From positions 2,827,001 through 2,891,000 of the forward strand of contig NZ_JARXYR010000002.1 in the NCBI RefSeq assembly GCF_029893635.1: DNA of 64,000 nt. Direction: 5' to 3'. Of this stretch, positions 1 through 9,491 are shown one piece after another. The position numbers and the translations under genes were made by a program. The stretch comes from Variovorax sp. TBS-050B. Its GTDB lineage: Bacteria > Pseudomonadota > Gammaproteobacteria > Burkholderiales > Burkholderiaceae_C. Under the pieces are notes generated by a model that was not told where the DNA came from, did not search any database, and saw only the letters and a list, made by a program, of their open reading frames with translations. Every line of letters begins with the position of its first letter. The stretch's first letter is position 1.

Positions 1-531
1 CCAGCTGTGGTCCTGGCCGCCCGGCAGCTTGTCGTTGAGCACCGCGGGCTCGCCGGGGTTGTCGAGCTTGTCCTCGATGTTGTCGTAGCGCCGGATCTGC
101 TTGTGCGTGGCGAGGTAGAGCGCGCCCTTGTGGTATTCGATGCCGGTGGCGAACTCGGTCTTGTCGATCACGGTCTTCGGCTTGCGGTCGCCCTTCTCGG
201 GGATGGCGTAGACCTTGTTGCCCACGAACAGCGTGCTCACGAACACCGTGCCCTTGTCGCCCTGGCGCAGCGCGCGTGCATCGAGCACGCCCGAGGCCCA
301 GGTCTCGACCTTGAAGCCCGGCGGCAGCTTGAACTTGGCGGTGGGCAGCTGGTCGGGCGCGGTCGGGATCGGGAACGAGGGCACGGGCGCCATGCGCGTC
401 GCGGCCTCGGTCTTGGGCCGGCCCTTGGCCCAGCCGGGTTCCTCGGCGGGCGGCTGCTGGGCCGAGGCGGCGGTGGCGGCACACAACAACAAAGCGGCGA
501 CGAGCGCCGCAGGCGGACGGAGTCTGGCCAT
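1..531 (-). CDS. PQQ-dependent sugar/sorbosone dehydrogenase-like protein, partial
   Basis: The first 177 codons are present; the gene runs off the left edge. The N-terminus (MARLRPPAALVAALLLCAATA, read here in two parts: a basic MARLRPP stretch, then a hydrophobic core ending near ASA) is a Sec signal peptide. A Pro-rich linker follows, then the family opening KLPPGFKVETWASGV and blade-like strands (GTVFVSTLFVGNKVYAI, GALYLATHKQIRRYD), as in the glucose/sorbosone dehydrogenase beta-propeller family. It is probably a periplasmic oxidoreductase or a propeller of unknown substrate; the catalytic part is outside the window. It is divergent from the LysR gene at 659, with about 127 bp between. 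Confidence 0.7.
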   Translation of the reverse strand, partial: MARLRPPAALVAALLLCAATAASAQQPPAEEPGWAKGRPKTEAATRMAPVPSFPIPTAPDQLPTAKFKLPPGFKVETWASGVLDARALRQGDKGTVFVSTLFVGNKVYAIPEKGDRKPKTVIDKTEFATGIEYHKGALYLATHKQIRRYDNIEDKLDNPGEPAVLNDKLPGGQDHSW

Positions 532-658
532 CTCTTGTCTCCTTCTTCTCGTGGTGGGTCTTTTCGCCTGCCGTGGGTCGGCGACGGCGGCCAGTGTGCG
601 GGCCGCGCGCGCCGCCATCAATAAAATGAGCGAGCTAAGTAATATGAATGGCATGCAT

Positions 659-1558
659 ATGGAGACGATGGACCTCAACCTGCTGCGGCTGTTCGACGCG
701 GTCTACCGCGCGCGCAACGTGAGCCGCGCGGCCGAGGCGCTCGGCCTCACTCAGCCCGCCGCGAGCCACGGCCTGGGGCGGCTGCGGCTGCTGCTGAAGG
801 ACGCGCTCTTCACGCGCGCGCCCGGCGGCGTGGCGCCCACGCCGCGCGCCGAGCGGCTCGCGGCCGCGGTGCAGGCGGCGCTCAGCACGCTCGACGAAGC
901 GCTGGCCGAGCCGGACCGCTTCGAGCCGCGCGCCTCGCGCAAGACCTTCCGCATCCACATGAGCGACATCGGCGAGGGCCGCTTCCTGCCGGCGCTGATG
1001 GCGCGGCTGGGCGAACTCGCGCCGGGCGTGCGGCTCGAGACGCTGCCGCTCGCGCCGGCGGAGATCGCGCCCGCGCTCGACAGCGGCCGCATCGACTTCG
1101 CCTTCGGCTTCCTGCCCAAGGTGCGCGACACGCAGCGCAAGCACCTGCTCAAGGACCGCTACATCGTGCTGCTGCGCAAGGGCCATCCCTTCGCGCGCGG
1201 GCGGCGCACCAGCCAGGCGCTGATCGAGGCGCTGCAGTCGCTCGAGTACGTGGCGGTCCGCACCCATGCCGAGACGCTGCGCATCCTGCAGCTGCTCAAC
1301 CTCGAGGAGCGGGTGCGGCTCACCACCGAGCACTTCATGGTGCTGCCCGCGATCGTGCGCGCCACCGACCTCGCGGTGGTGATGCCGCGCAACATCGCGC
1401 GCGGCTTTGCCGAGGAGGGCGGCTATGCGATCGTCGAGCCGGCCTTTCCTCTGCGCGACTTCACGGTCTCGCTGCACTGGAGCAAGCGCTTCGAGGCCGA
1501 TCCGGCGAACCGCTGGCTGCGGCAGGTGATCACCGAGCTGTTCTCGGAAGGTGCTTGA
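659..1558 (+). CDS. LysR-family transcriptional regulator
   Basis: A 299-residue LysR regulator. The winged helix-turn-helix covers about residues 5-64 (LNLLRLFDAVYRARNVSRAA, then LTQPAASHGLGRLR), followed by a substrate-binding domain. It resembles the NodD/SyrM-like branch with an SHxLxRLR recognition helix. Several in-frame ATGs exist (626, 644, 659, 668) and none has a strong ribosome binding site; 659 was chosen because METMDLNLLRLFDAVY matches usual family starts, so the start is uncertain. It is divergent from the sorbosone-dehydrogenase-like gene and upstream of the HpcH aldolase, so either could be its target. The effector cannot be inferred. Confidence 0.85.
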   Translation: METMDLNLLRLFDAVYRARNVSRAAEALGLTQPAASHGLGRLRLLLKDALFTRAPGGVAPTPRAERLAAAVQAALSTLDEALAEPDRFEPRASRKTFRIHMSDIGEGRFLPALMARLGELAPGVRLETLPLAPAEIAPALDSGRIDFAFGFLPKVRDTQRKHLLKDRYIVLLRKGHPFARGRRTSQALIEALQSLEYVAVRTHAETLRILQLLNLEERVRLTTEHFMVLPAIVRATDLAVVMPRNIARGFAEEGGYAIVEPAFPLRDFTVSLHWSKRFEADPANRWLRQVITELFSEGA

Positions 1559-1611
1559 GGGCGGCCCGGGCGCGCCGAGCGTTCAGAATGGATGCGGCGC
1601 GCGAACGAAGC

Positions 1612-1655
1612 GCCGCCCGCCCCCATCCCAGCCTTCCCCCGGCGGGGGAAGGAGA
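1612..1655. repeat. Palindromic repeat, family C, copy 1
   Basis: A short GC-rich element whose core is the hairpin CTTCCCCC-GGC-GGGGGAAG preceded by CCCCATCCCAGC. The same sequence, one base different in the loop, lies at about 60794-60830. This copy sits in the leader of the HpcH/HpaI aldolase gene and ends with GGGGGAAGGAG about 23 nt before its ATG. Confidence 0.7.
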
Positions 1656-1677
1656 AATACCGAAAGGCTCTTCTTAC

Positions 1678-2496
1678 ATGCCCGCACGCAACAGCTTCAA
1701 ACACGCGCTCGCCGCGAAGATCCCGCAGATCGGCATCTGGTCGACGCTGCCCGACCCGTACATCAGCGAGCTGCTCGCGGGTGCGGGCTTCGACTGGATG
1801 CTGCTCGATGCCGAGCACACGCCCGGCGACCCGACCACGATGCTGCGCCAGCTGCAGGGCGTGCAGGCCGAGCGCGACCGGCCCACGAGCGCCGTGGTGC
1901 GCCCGCCGTGGAACGACCCCGTGCTGATCAAGCAGTACCTCGACATCGGTGCGCAGACGCTGCTGCTGCCCTTCGTGCAGACGCGCGAAGAAGCCGAGGC
2001 CGCGGTGGCCGCCACGCGCTATGCGCCGCACGGCATCCGCGGCATGGGCGGCACGGTGCGCGCGACGCGCTTCGGCCGCGACACGAGCTACGTGGCCGAA
2101 GCTGCGAACGAGATCTGCGTGCTGGTGCAGGTCGAGACCGCCGAGGCGCTCGAACAGCTCGAGGCGATCGCGAACGTCGACGGCGTGGACGGCGTCTTCA
2201 TCGGCCCGGGCGACCTGTCGGCGAGCCTGGGCGTCCCGGGCCAGGTCAACCATCCGACGGTGCGCGCCGCCATCGACAAGGCGATCGCGCGCATCCTCGC
2301 CTGCGGCAAGGCGCCCGGCATCCTCATGAACGACGAGCCGCGTGCGCGCGAGCTGCTCGAGCTCGGCGCGCTGTTCGTCGCCGTGGCCAACGACCAGTTG
2401 CTGCTGCGCAGGACCGCCGACGAGGTGGCGGCGCGCTTCCGCCAGCGCGGCGCGCCGCCCGCGCCCTCCGCGCCGGCTGCACCGGCGACCTACTGA
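1678..2496 (+). CDS. HpcH/HpaI family aldolase (4-hydroxy-2-oxoheptanedioate aldolase-like)
   Basis: A 272-residue class II pyruvate-dependent aldolase of the HpcH/HpaI TIM-barrel family. Family marks include the DAEHTPGD loop with the conserved His near residue 44, LLLPFVQTREEA, the metal-binding Glu in VQVETAEAL and the metal-binding Asp in GVFIGPGDLSAS. Members cleave 4-hydroxy-2-oxo acids to pyruvate plus an aldehyde in aromatic or sugar-acid degradation; the substrate here is unknown. The ATG at 1678 gives the standard family N-terminus. The C-terminal Ala/Pro tail (about 15 residues) is probably disordered. Its neighbours are a LysR gene upstream and a convergent LacD-type aldolase downstream. 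Confidence 0.85.
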   Translation: MPARNSFKHALAAKIPQIGIWSTLPDPYISELLAGAGFDWMLLDAEHTPGDPTTMLRQLQGVQAERDRPTSAVVRPPWNDPVLIKQYLDIGAQTLLLPFVQTREEAEAAVAATRYAPHGIRGMGGTVRATRFGRDTSYVAEAANEICVLVQVETAEALEQLEAIANVDGVDGVFIGPGDLSASLGVPGQVNHPTVRAAIDKAIARILACGKAPGILMNDEPRARELLELGALFVAVANDQLLLRRTADEVAARFRQRGAPPAPSAPAAPATY

Positions 2497-2536
2497 AACA
2501 CCGCGCCAGGCCGCAAGGTCCGGCGCGCGGCGCCGA

Positions 2537-3586
2537 TCAGGCGTAGGAGGCGCAGAGTTCGCCTTCGGCCTTCATCGCATCGAAGGCGCTGTAATCGGCC
2601 TGCCAGGCATTGCCGGCGCGCCGCGTCAGCGCTTCGAGTTCGGCCAGCGTGGCGGCGCCTTCCTGCTTCAGCTGCGCGGCGCATTGGCCGAGATCGGGGA
2701 AGTTCTGCAGCGCCTGCCACCACACCGCGCGGCCCGCGAGGAAGCCGTGCGCACCGGCCGCGTAGGCGTACTCCATCACGCGCACGAACTGCGGCGACGT
2801 GACGCCGGCCGAAAGCATCACCCACGGAATGCCCGCGGCCTTGCAGATCGCGCCCATCTGGTCGAACCAGCCCTGCGCAGCCAGGTGCGCGGCACCGCCG
2901 TCGCGCGCCGGCAAGGTGGCGCCGGGCAGCGGGCTTTCGAGCTTGAACAGGTCGACGCCGTATTCGGGCTTCGCGAATTCGCGCACGCTCTCGATCACGA
3001 GCTCGGGCATCTTCTCGGGCGATTCGATGTAGTCGACGGTGTGGCGCTCGCTCTTGGGAAACGGGTAGACCAGCAGTTCGAGCACCAGCGGGATGTCCCA
3101 CCGGCGGCATTCCTCGCCGATGTTGCGCACGTAGTCCTTCTGGTGCGCAAGCACCTCGGGCTCGGCGTCGGGGCGGTACCAGGCGAGCACCTTCACGCCG
3201 TCGCCGCCGGCGCGCTTGATCTTCTCCACGCTCCAGTCGTCGATTGAATGCGAGAGCCGGCCGCCGGGCGTGTCGCGGAAGCGGTGGTCTTCGAGCGTGA
3301 CGACGAGGCCGGTGTGCGCGGGCAGCTTCTGCAGCGCGGCGGGGAAGGCGTAGTTCGGGTCGAAGAGCATGGCGCTCGCATGGGCGCCGAGCGTGTCGAC
3401 CAGCGTGCGCTTGACGGCCACCATGTCGGCAAAGCTCACCTCGGCCGGCGCGATGCCGCGCTTGGCGCCGATCAGCTGCGCGATCGGCGGGCGCTGGTCG
3501 AGCGCGACCATGGTGAAGTGGCCCTCGGGCGTGGCCATGCGGCGCATGCCCCATTTCTTGCCGAGGTGGAGGGGGGGCGTTGTCAT
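2537..3586 (-). CDS. LacD-family class I aldolase (tagatose-1,6-bisphosphate aldolase-like)
   Basis: A 349-residue TIM-barrel aldolase of the LacD/YihT family (COG3684). The opening MVALDQRPPI and internal GDGVKVLAWY and GVDLFKLESP match the family; the Lys near residue 215 is the likely Schiff-base lysine and the Lys near 132 the second conserved active-site lysine. The ATG at 3586 has an excellent AAGGAG site. It follows the PfkB kinase by only 7 nt, so the pair would phosphorylate a ketose phosphate and cleave the product to triose phosphates. Relatives include tagatose-bisphosphate aldolase and the sulfofructose-1-phosphate aldolase YihT; the sequence alone does not decide between them. 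Confidence 0.85.
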   Translation of the reverse strand: MTTPPLHLGKKWGMRRMATPEGHFTMVALDQRPPIAQLIGAKRGIAPAEVSFADMVAVKRTLVDTLGAHASAMLFDPNYAFPAALQKLPAHTGLVVTLEDHRFRDTPGGRLSHSIDDWSVEKIKRAGGDGVKVLAWYRPDAEPEVLAHQKDYVRNIGEECRRWDIPLVLELLVYPFPKSERHTVDYIESPEKMPELVIESVREFAKPEYGVDLFKLESPLPGATLPARDGGAAHLAAQGWFDQMGAICKAAGIPWVMLSAGVTSPQFVRVMEYAYAAGAHGFLAGRAVWWQALQNFPDLGQCAAQLKQEGAATLAELEALTRRAGNAWQADYSAFDAMKAEGELCASYA

Positions 3587-3593
3587 GTGGAAA

Positions 3594-4517
3594 TCACTCC
3601 TTGATGGAATCGACGAGGGACATCGCGGTGGCGAAGTCGGGCACCCCGGCGCGTCCGCCGGGTCGCGTGCACTTGAGGGCCGCCACCGCGGCGGAAAACT
3701 GGAACGCCCGCCGCACGGGCCAGCCGGCGCCGAGCGCGAAGGCGAAGGCGCCGTGGAAGACGTCGCCGGCACCGGTGGTGTCGACGGCCTCGACGGCGAA
3801 GGCGGGCAGGGCGTGCAGGCCGTCGTCGTCGGCCCAGCGCACGCCATGCTCGCCGAGCGTGACGGCCGCGAGCCGGCAGCCGCGCGAGCGCGCGAAGCGG
3901 AGCTGGTCGTCGACGCGCGAGGCATCGGCGGCATAGCCGGCGAGGCCGGGCTCGGAGAACACGGCGTGGTCGCAGTGCGGCAGCAGCATGTCGAACACGG
4001 CGGCGTCGGCGACGTCGCCGTCGAGCACGGTCGGAATGCCGCGTTCGTGCGCGGCACCGAAGAGGGCGAGCGCGCCCTCGGGCCAGCGCGGATCGGCGAG
4101 CACGGCGTCGGTGCCGGCCAGCGCGTCGAGCGGCAGCCAGGTGGGATCGGCCGGCAGGTCGGCGCCGCGGAAATTGACGATCATGCGTTCGCCGCGCGCA
4201 TCGACCACGATGCCCGAGACGGAAGAACGTGCGCCGGCGAACAGGCGGAAGCGCGAGACGTCGACGCCGAGCGCGGTGAGCTGCGCCTTCATCTCGCGGC
4301 CCGCGCTGTCTTCGCCGGCACGCCCCCAGAACTGCACCGACGCACCGAGCTTCGCGGCGGCCGCAGCCGCATTGGCCGCCATGCCGCCGCCGCCTTCATG
4401 CAGATCGTTCGCGCGGGTCTTGCCGCCGCCGTGGGGCAGGGTGTCGACCTGCCAGGTGATGTCCAGTGCGGAGAGGCCGAGGCAGATGATGCGGGGGGTG
4501 GGGTGTTCTGTCGTCAT
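3594..4517 (-). CDS. PfkB-family carbohydrate kinase
   Basis: A 307-residue ribokinase-fold sugar kinase. It has the N-terminal GLSALDITWQVD strand, the GGGGMAANAAAAAAKLGA substrate/lid region, and the PfkB signature 2 DTTGAGDVFHGAF near residue 250 with its catalytic Asp. The ATG at 4517 has GAGAAG just upstream and gives the usual start; a longer frame to 4568 exists but adds residues overlapping the repeat edge. It is 7 nt upstream of the LacD-like aldolase. The two are separated from the sugar ABC operon by a family A repeat but share its strand, so probably its pathway (inference). Confidence 0.88.
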   Translation of the reverse strand: MTTEHPTPRIICLGLSALDITWQVDTLPHGGGKTRANDLHEGGGGMAANAAAAAAKLGASVQFWGRAGEDSAGREMKAQLTALGVDVSRFRLFAGARSSVSGIVVDARGERMIVNFRGADLPADPTWLPLDALAGTDAVLADPRWPEGALALFGAAHERGIPTVLDGDVADAAVFDMLLPHCDHAVFSEPGLAGYAADASRVDDQLRFARSRGCRLAAVTLGEHGVRWADDDGLHALPAFAVEAVDTTGAGDVFHGAFAFALGAGWPVRRAFQFSAAVAALKCTRPGGRAGVPDFATAMSLVDSIKE

Positions 4518-4552
4518 CTTCTTCTCGTTTGCTGTCGTTCGGGGCGCTGTTG

Positions 4553-4806
4553 TTCGGGGCGCGTGCACAGGACACCGGGTACTCCCCTCCGCGAATGTCC
4601 CCCGCCTTCGGCTCCTCCTTTATTTCGCTGCGGGGAGCACCCGGTGCCCTGTGCACAGGGCACGCTCGTGGTTTGCGGCCGATCAACCAGTGCTCTGATC
4701 CGCTCCCGTCGATGGTGGGCTCCCCGCAGCGAAATAAAGGAGGAGGCCGCAGGCCGGGGGACATTCGCGGAGGGGAGCCCACCGTCGGCGGGAGCGCGCC
4801 CCGAAA
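4553..4806 (-). repeat. Twin-hairpin repeat, family A, copy 1 (fills the kinase/ATPase gap)
   Basis: About 250 bp of the 333-nt gene-free stretch between the PfkB and ATPase genes. Hairpin A has 25-nt arms at 4563-4587 and 4632-4656 (23 of 25 paired); hairpin B has 24-nt arms at 4702-4725 and 4772-4795. The two loops, about 44-46 nt, are near-perfect reverse complements of each other. The spacer carries GGCCGATCAACCAGTGCTC. Copies in the opposite orientation lie at 12061 and 22151. No protein-coding potential is supported. It splits what would otherwise be one long minus-strand sugar operon. Confidence 0.9.
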
Positions 4807-4850
4807 GAGGTACACCACGTTCACGAAGAAGCGGGAAGCGGGCGTTCATC

Positions 4851-5915
<1,065 letters not shown>

Positions 5916-5928
5916 GCGTCGGTCGTCC

Positions 5929-6903
5929 TCAGGCAAAGGCCAGCAGCGGCTTGACCAGCTCGCCCGCGACGAAGCGGCCGAACATCTCGGGCAGTTGCTC
6001 GATGCCGAACTGCGCATCGACCAGCTGGCGATAGCGCGCCTTCTCGGCGCGCAGCAGTTCCACGTTGAGCGCGAAGTCGCTCTTCGGGAAGTAGAAGGTG
6101 CGCACCATGTAGAAGTCCTTGCGGCGGATCGCCTTGTTCTCCTGCACCGGCCAGGGCTTGTCGCTCTCGCCGATCAGGATCAGCACGCCGCGCGGCAGCA
6201 CGATCTCCATGCCGAGGCTGCGCGCCGCATGCGCGCCGCTGCATTCGACGATGAGCTTGAAGCGCTTGCTCGCGTCGCCCACCGGATGCCGCTTCGCGCC
6301 GAAGGATTCGGCGAGCTGCAGCCGCTCCTCCTTCAGGTCGGACACGTACACGTCGGTGTAGCCGATGTTCTGCAGCGCGATCAGCGCGCCGATGCCCACC
6401 GGCCCCGCGCCGGTCACGAGCACCGGGCCGGTGGTCTCGGGCGGCACCAGTGGCTTCACGAAGCGGATGCCGTGCGCGGCGGTGCCGATGGTGTCGAGCA
6501 GCAGCGGCGCGAGCTCGTCCTCGATGTCGTCGGGCACCGGCAGCAGGCACTGCTCCGGCACCGTGAGGTATTCGGCGTAGCCGCCGGGGCGGTTCCAGCC
6601 CACGAGCACCGATTCGTTGAGGCACATCTGCGTGTCGCCCGCGCGGCACGATTCGCAGTGGCCGCAGTGCACCGGGATGTAGACCAGGCAGCGCCGGCCG
6701 TCGAGCGCGTGGCCCGGCTGCTGCACCACGCCGAAGATCTCGTGGCCCGGCGTGAAGCTCGCGCCGTTGAACCAAAGTTTGGTGTCGGAGCCGCACAGCG
6801 CGGTGCGGCGCACGCGCAGCAGCACCTCGCCCGCGCCCGCGACGGGCAGCGGCGCCTCGCCGATGGTGATGTTCCTGTCGCCGTGAAAGATGGCAGCTTG
6901 CAT
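5929..6903 (-). CDS. Zinc-dependent alcohol/polyol dehydrogenase (MDR family)
   Basis: A 324-residue medium-chain dehydrogenase. The catalytic-zinc Cys is in TALCGSDTKLWF with the His in FTPGHEIFG; the structural-zinc lobe is HCGHCESCRAGDTQMC; the Rossmann motif is VTGAGPVGIGAL near residue 167. This resembles sorbitol/L-idonate/threonine dehydrogenases, oxidising a secondary hydroxyl of a polyol with NAD(P). It lies inside the ABC sugar operon between the MalG-type permease (12 nt upstream) and the ATPase, which argues that the imported substrate is a polyol or sugar acid. Exact substrate unknown. At 324 residues it is slightly short but complete. Confidence 0.88.
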   Translation of the reverse strand: MQAAIFHGDRNITIGEAPLPVAGAGEVLLRVRRTALCGSDTKLWFNGASFTPGHEIFGVVQQPGHALDGRRCLVYIPVHCGHCESCRAGDTQMCLNESVLVGWNRPGGYAEYLTVPEQCLLPVPDDIEDELAPLLLDTIGTAAHGIRFVKPLVPPETTGPVLVTGAGPVGIGALIALQNIGYTDVYVSDLKEERLQLAESFGAKRHPVGDASKRFKLIVECSGAHAARSLGMEIVLPRGVLILIGESDKPWPVQENKAIRRKDFYMVRTFYFPKSDFALNVELLRAEKARYRQLVDAQFGIEQLPEMFGRFVAGELVKPLLAFA

Positions 6904-6915
6904 GTGGGAGGTCTC

Positions 6916-7728
6916 CTAACCCTTGACGGCGCCCATGGCCAAGCCCGAGACGAGCCGGCGCTGGACGATGAATGCGAGGACGAGCGGCGGCAGCGCGATC
7001 AGCGTGGCGGCCGCCATCAGCGCGCCCCAGTTCGACGCGCCTTCGCCGATGAAGTTGAACGAGGCCGCGATCAGCGTTTTGGTGTCGCCGTTCGACAGCA
7101 CGAGCGCGAATAGGAAGTAGTTCCACGAGAACACGAACGACAGGATCGACGCCACCACCACGCCCGGCATGACCAGCGGCAGCGCGATGCGCCACAGGAT
7201 GCGCGGCACGCTGCAGCCGTCGACCTGCGCGCTTTCGAGCACGCTGCGCGGGATGTTGTCGAAGAAGGGCAGCAGCACCCAGATGACGATGGGCATGGTG
7301 ATCGCCGCATGCGTGAGGATCAGCGCCCAGTAGCTGCCGATCATCCCGGCCTCGCGGAACATCACGTACCACGGCAGCAGGAACAGCGTGCCGGGCGCCA
7401 TGCGCGCGAGCAGCGTGACGGTGGCCGGCCAGGTGATGCGCGTCCAAGAGACCGCGAAGGCCGCCGGGATGCCGAGCAGCAGGCCGATCGCGGTCGAGCC
7501 CACGGTGATGACGGTGCTGTTCCAGACGTAGTGCAGGAACGGCGTGGTGCCGAACAGCGTGCGGTAGTTCTCCAGCGTGGGCGAGAAGAGCAGCTTGGGC
7601 GGGTAGGCCGTCACCTCGGCCGAGGGCTTGAAGGAGGAGAGCACCATCCATGCGATGGGCAGCAGGATCAGCATCGCCACGAAGGCGATCTGCAGCAGGT
7701 TGAGCCGTTGCACGAGCTTGTCGTTCAT
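6916..7728 (-). CDS. Sugar ABC transporter permease (MalG type)
   Basis: A 270-residue inner-membrane permease with about six transmembrane helices, the first at residues 13-33. The cytoplasmic EAA loop that docks to the ATPase reads ESAQVDGCSVPRILWRIALP. The NSTVITVGSTAIGLLLGIPA segment is typical of MalG-type CUT1 permeases. It starts 17 nt after the MalF-type permease ends, and the two would form the heterodimeric channel. The ATG at 7728 gives MNDKLVQRLNLLQIAF, a normal family start. Confidence 0.93.
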   Translation of the reverse strand: MNDKLVQRLNLLQIAFVAMLILLPIAWMVLSSFKPSAEVTAYPPKLLFSPTLENYRTLFGTTPFLHYVWNSTVITVGSTAIGLLLGIPAAFAVSWTRITWPATVTLLARMAPGTLFLLPWYVMFREAGMIGSYWALILTHAAITMPIVIWVLLPFFDNIPRSVLESAQVDGCSVPRILWRIALPLVMPGVVVASILSFVFSWNYFLFALVLSNGDTKTLIAASFNFIGEGASNWGALMAAATLIALPPLVLAFIVQRRLVSGLAMGAVKG

Positions 7729-7745
7729 GACGGGTCGCCTCCGGT

Positions 7746-8615
7746 TCACCACGCCACGCGCTTGCGCGCCTGCGTGAGCACCATCACCGCGCCGAGCACG
7801 ATGGCCGAGAGCGTGATCATCAGCGCGCTCGCATAGCCGATCTCGAACAGCTCGAAGCCCTTGCGGAAGCCGTAGATGTTGAGCGTGTTCGAGGCGTTGC
7901 CCGGCCCACCCTGGGTGGTGATGTAGATGATGTCGAAGAAGCGCAGCAGGTCCACGCTGCGCAGGATGGCGGCCGTGACCAGCGTCGGCATCAACAGCGG
8001 CAGCGTGATGCGCCAGAAGGTCTTCCAGCGCGAGGCGCCGTCGATCTGCGCCGCTTCGTAGACGTTGGGCGGCAGCGACTGCAGCCCGCCGAGCACGATC
8101 AGCGCGACGTAGGGCGTCCACTGCCAGGTGTCGATCATCGCGACCGTGGGGATCACCCAGGCCGGCGAGGCGAGCCAGTCGGAGCGCGGCAGGCCCGCGG
8201 CCTCGAGCAGGAAGTTGGCGGCGCCGATGGAGGGATCGAGCACCACCAGCCACATCATGCCGACCACCACGGGCGGCAGCACGAAGGGCGAGATCATCAG
8301 CGTGCGCACGATGCCCGAGAGCTTCTTGGAGCCGTGCAGCAGCAGCGCCACCCAGGTGCCGAGCACGAGCTGCAGCACCAGCGAGAGCACATAGAGCACC
8401 AGCGTGATCCGCAGCCCGTTCCAGAATTCGCCGTCGCCCGCCATCGCGGCGTAGTTGTGGCCCCAGTTGAAGCGCGGGCTGCCGCCGAAGCTGAACTCGT
8501 GCAGGCTGAACCACACGGTGTAGGCGAAGGGAAAGGCGATCATCGCGACCGTGAAGATCACGGCCGGCAGGGAGAGAAACGCGAGCTGGCCGCGCGTGCC
8601 GATCGATTGGCTCAT
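7746..8615 (-). CDS. Sugar ABC transporter permease (MalF/UgpA type)
   Basis: A 289-residue inner-membrane permease with about six helices, the first at residues 14-34 (LSLPAVIFTVAMIAFPFAYT). The EAA loop is EAAQIDGASRWKTFWRITLP. Length fits the UgpA-like members that lack MalF's long periplasmic loop. It is the partner of the MalG-type permease immediately downstream. About 140 bp containing a repeat separate it from the SDR gene upstream, so the operon may carry an internal processing or attenuation point here (inference). Confidence 0.93.
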   Translation of the reverse strand: MSQSIGTRGQLAFLSLPAVIFTVAMIAFPFAYTVWFSLHEFSFGGSPRFNWGHNYAAMAGDGEFWNGLRITLVLYVLSLVLQLVLGTWVALLLHGSKKLSGIVRTLMISPFVLPPVVVGMMWLVVLDPSIGAANFLLEAAGLPRSDWLASPAWVIPTVAMIDTWQWTPYVALIVLGGLQSLPPNVYEAAQIDGASRWKTFWRITLPLLMPTLVTAAILRSVDLLRFFDIIYITTQGGPGNASNTLNIYGFRKGFELFEIGYASALMITLSAIVLGAVMVLTQARKRVAW

Positions 8616-8629
8616 GGGATCAGTTCTCC

Positions 8630-8752
8630 ACTTGCGTGGTGTCCGCAGCCCGCGCCGGGAACACCGCGGAACCGGCTTCGCCGGGCCGCTGGTGTTGCCC
8701 CCTCGAGGGGGGAGTCGAGCTACACGAAGTGAGCGAGGGACGGGGGTGGGTC
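8630..8752. repeat. GC-rich palindromic intergenic repeat, family D, copy 1
   Basis: The gap between the SDR stop and the permease start holds nested inverted repeats: AACCGGC-TTC-GCCGG around 8670-8685 and CCCCCTC-GAGGGGG around 8699-8711. The style is that of dispersed repeats in high-GC betaproteobacteria. The minus strand through it is expected to be transcribed within the sugar operon. No coding potential is supported. Confidence 0.5.
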
Positions 8753-8755
8753 ATG

Positions 8756-9487
8756 TCATCCTGCGAGAAAGCCGCCGTCGACGGCCAGAACGGTGCCGGT
8801 GACGTAGTGCGCCGCGGGCGAGGCCAGGAACACCGCGCTGCCGGCGATGTCGCCGGGCTGCGCCCACTGGCCGAGCGGAATGCGCGCGCGGATGCGTTCG
8901 TAGTGCGCCGTGTCCTGGCGGCCGGCCGCATTGATGGCGGTTTCGACGTAGCCCGGCGCGATCGCGTTCACGCGCACCTTCTTTTCGGCCCAGGCGAGCG
9001 CGAGCGACTTGGTCAGCATGACCACGCCGCCCTTGCTCGCGCAGTAGGCCGGAATGAAGGGCAGCGCGACGAAGGCGTTCATCGACGCCACGTTGACGAT
9101 GCTGCCCTTGCTTCTTTCGAGCAGCGGCAGGCTCGCACTGCAGAGGCGGAAGGTGCCCGTGAGGTTGACGTCGAGCACGCGCTGGAAGGTGGCGAGCTCG
9201 AACTCCTTGAAGCGCGCCAGGATGCCGGCGCAGTTGACCAGCGTGTCGAGCCGGTCGAGTCCGCCGACGAAGGATGCGACCTGCGCATCGTCGGTCACGT
9301 CGAGCGTGCGCAGCTGCACGCCGGCCGTGCCCGCGAGCGAGCTCGCGGCGAGCGCGGCCTCGTCGACGCCTGTCGCGACCACCTCGCAGCCCATCGCGAG
9401 GAAGGCACGCGAGATCGCCGCGCCGATGTCCCCCGCGCCGCCGACCACCAGCACGCGGTGGCCTTCCTGAAAGTCGAACACGGCCAT
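8756..9487 (-). CDS. SDR-family oxidoreductase
   Basis: A 243-residue classical short-chain dehydrogenase. The nucleotide-binding glycine motif is VVGGAGDIGAA near residues 14-24, then the NCAG strand, the catalytic Ser in NVASMN, and the YxxxK pair in AYCASKGG. The C-terminus ends AVDGGFLAG as in 3-oxoacyl-ACP-reductase-like SDRs. Placed 4 nt after the binding protein and before the permeases, it probably oxidises or reduces the imported polyol or sugar. With the zinc dehydrogenase it gives the operon two oxidoreductases. Substrate and cofactor preference cannot be read from sequence. Confidence 0.9.
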   Translation of the reverse strand: MAVFDFQEGHRVLVVGGAGDIGAAISRAFLAMGCEVVATGVDEAALAASSLAGTAGVQLRTLDVTDDAQVASFVGGLDRLDTLVNCAGILARFKEFELATFQRVLDVNLTGTFRLCSASLPLLERSKGSIVNVASMNAFVALPFIPAYCASKGGVVMLTKSLALAWAEKKVRVNAIAPGYVETAINAAGRQDTAHYERIRARIPLGQWAQPGDIAGSAVFLASPAAHYVTGTVLAVDGGFLAG

Positions 9488-9491
9488 CGGG

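Noticed and set aside
4553..4806. Small ORFs and an insertion-sequence reading for family A repeats
   Set aside because: No open frame is conserved in position between copies and no transposase-like motif is present; the conservation follows pairing, not codons.
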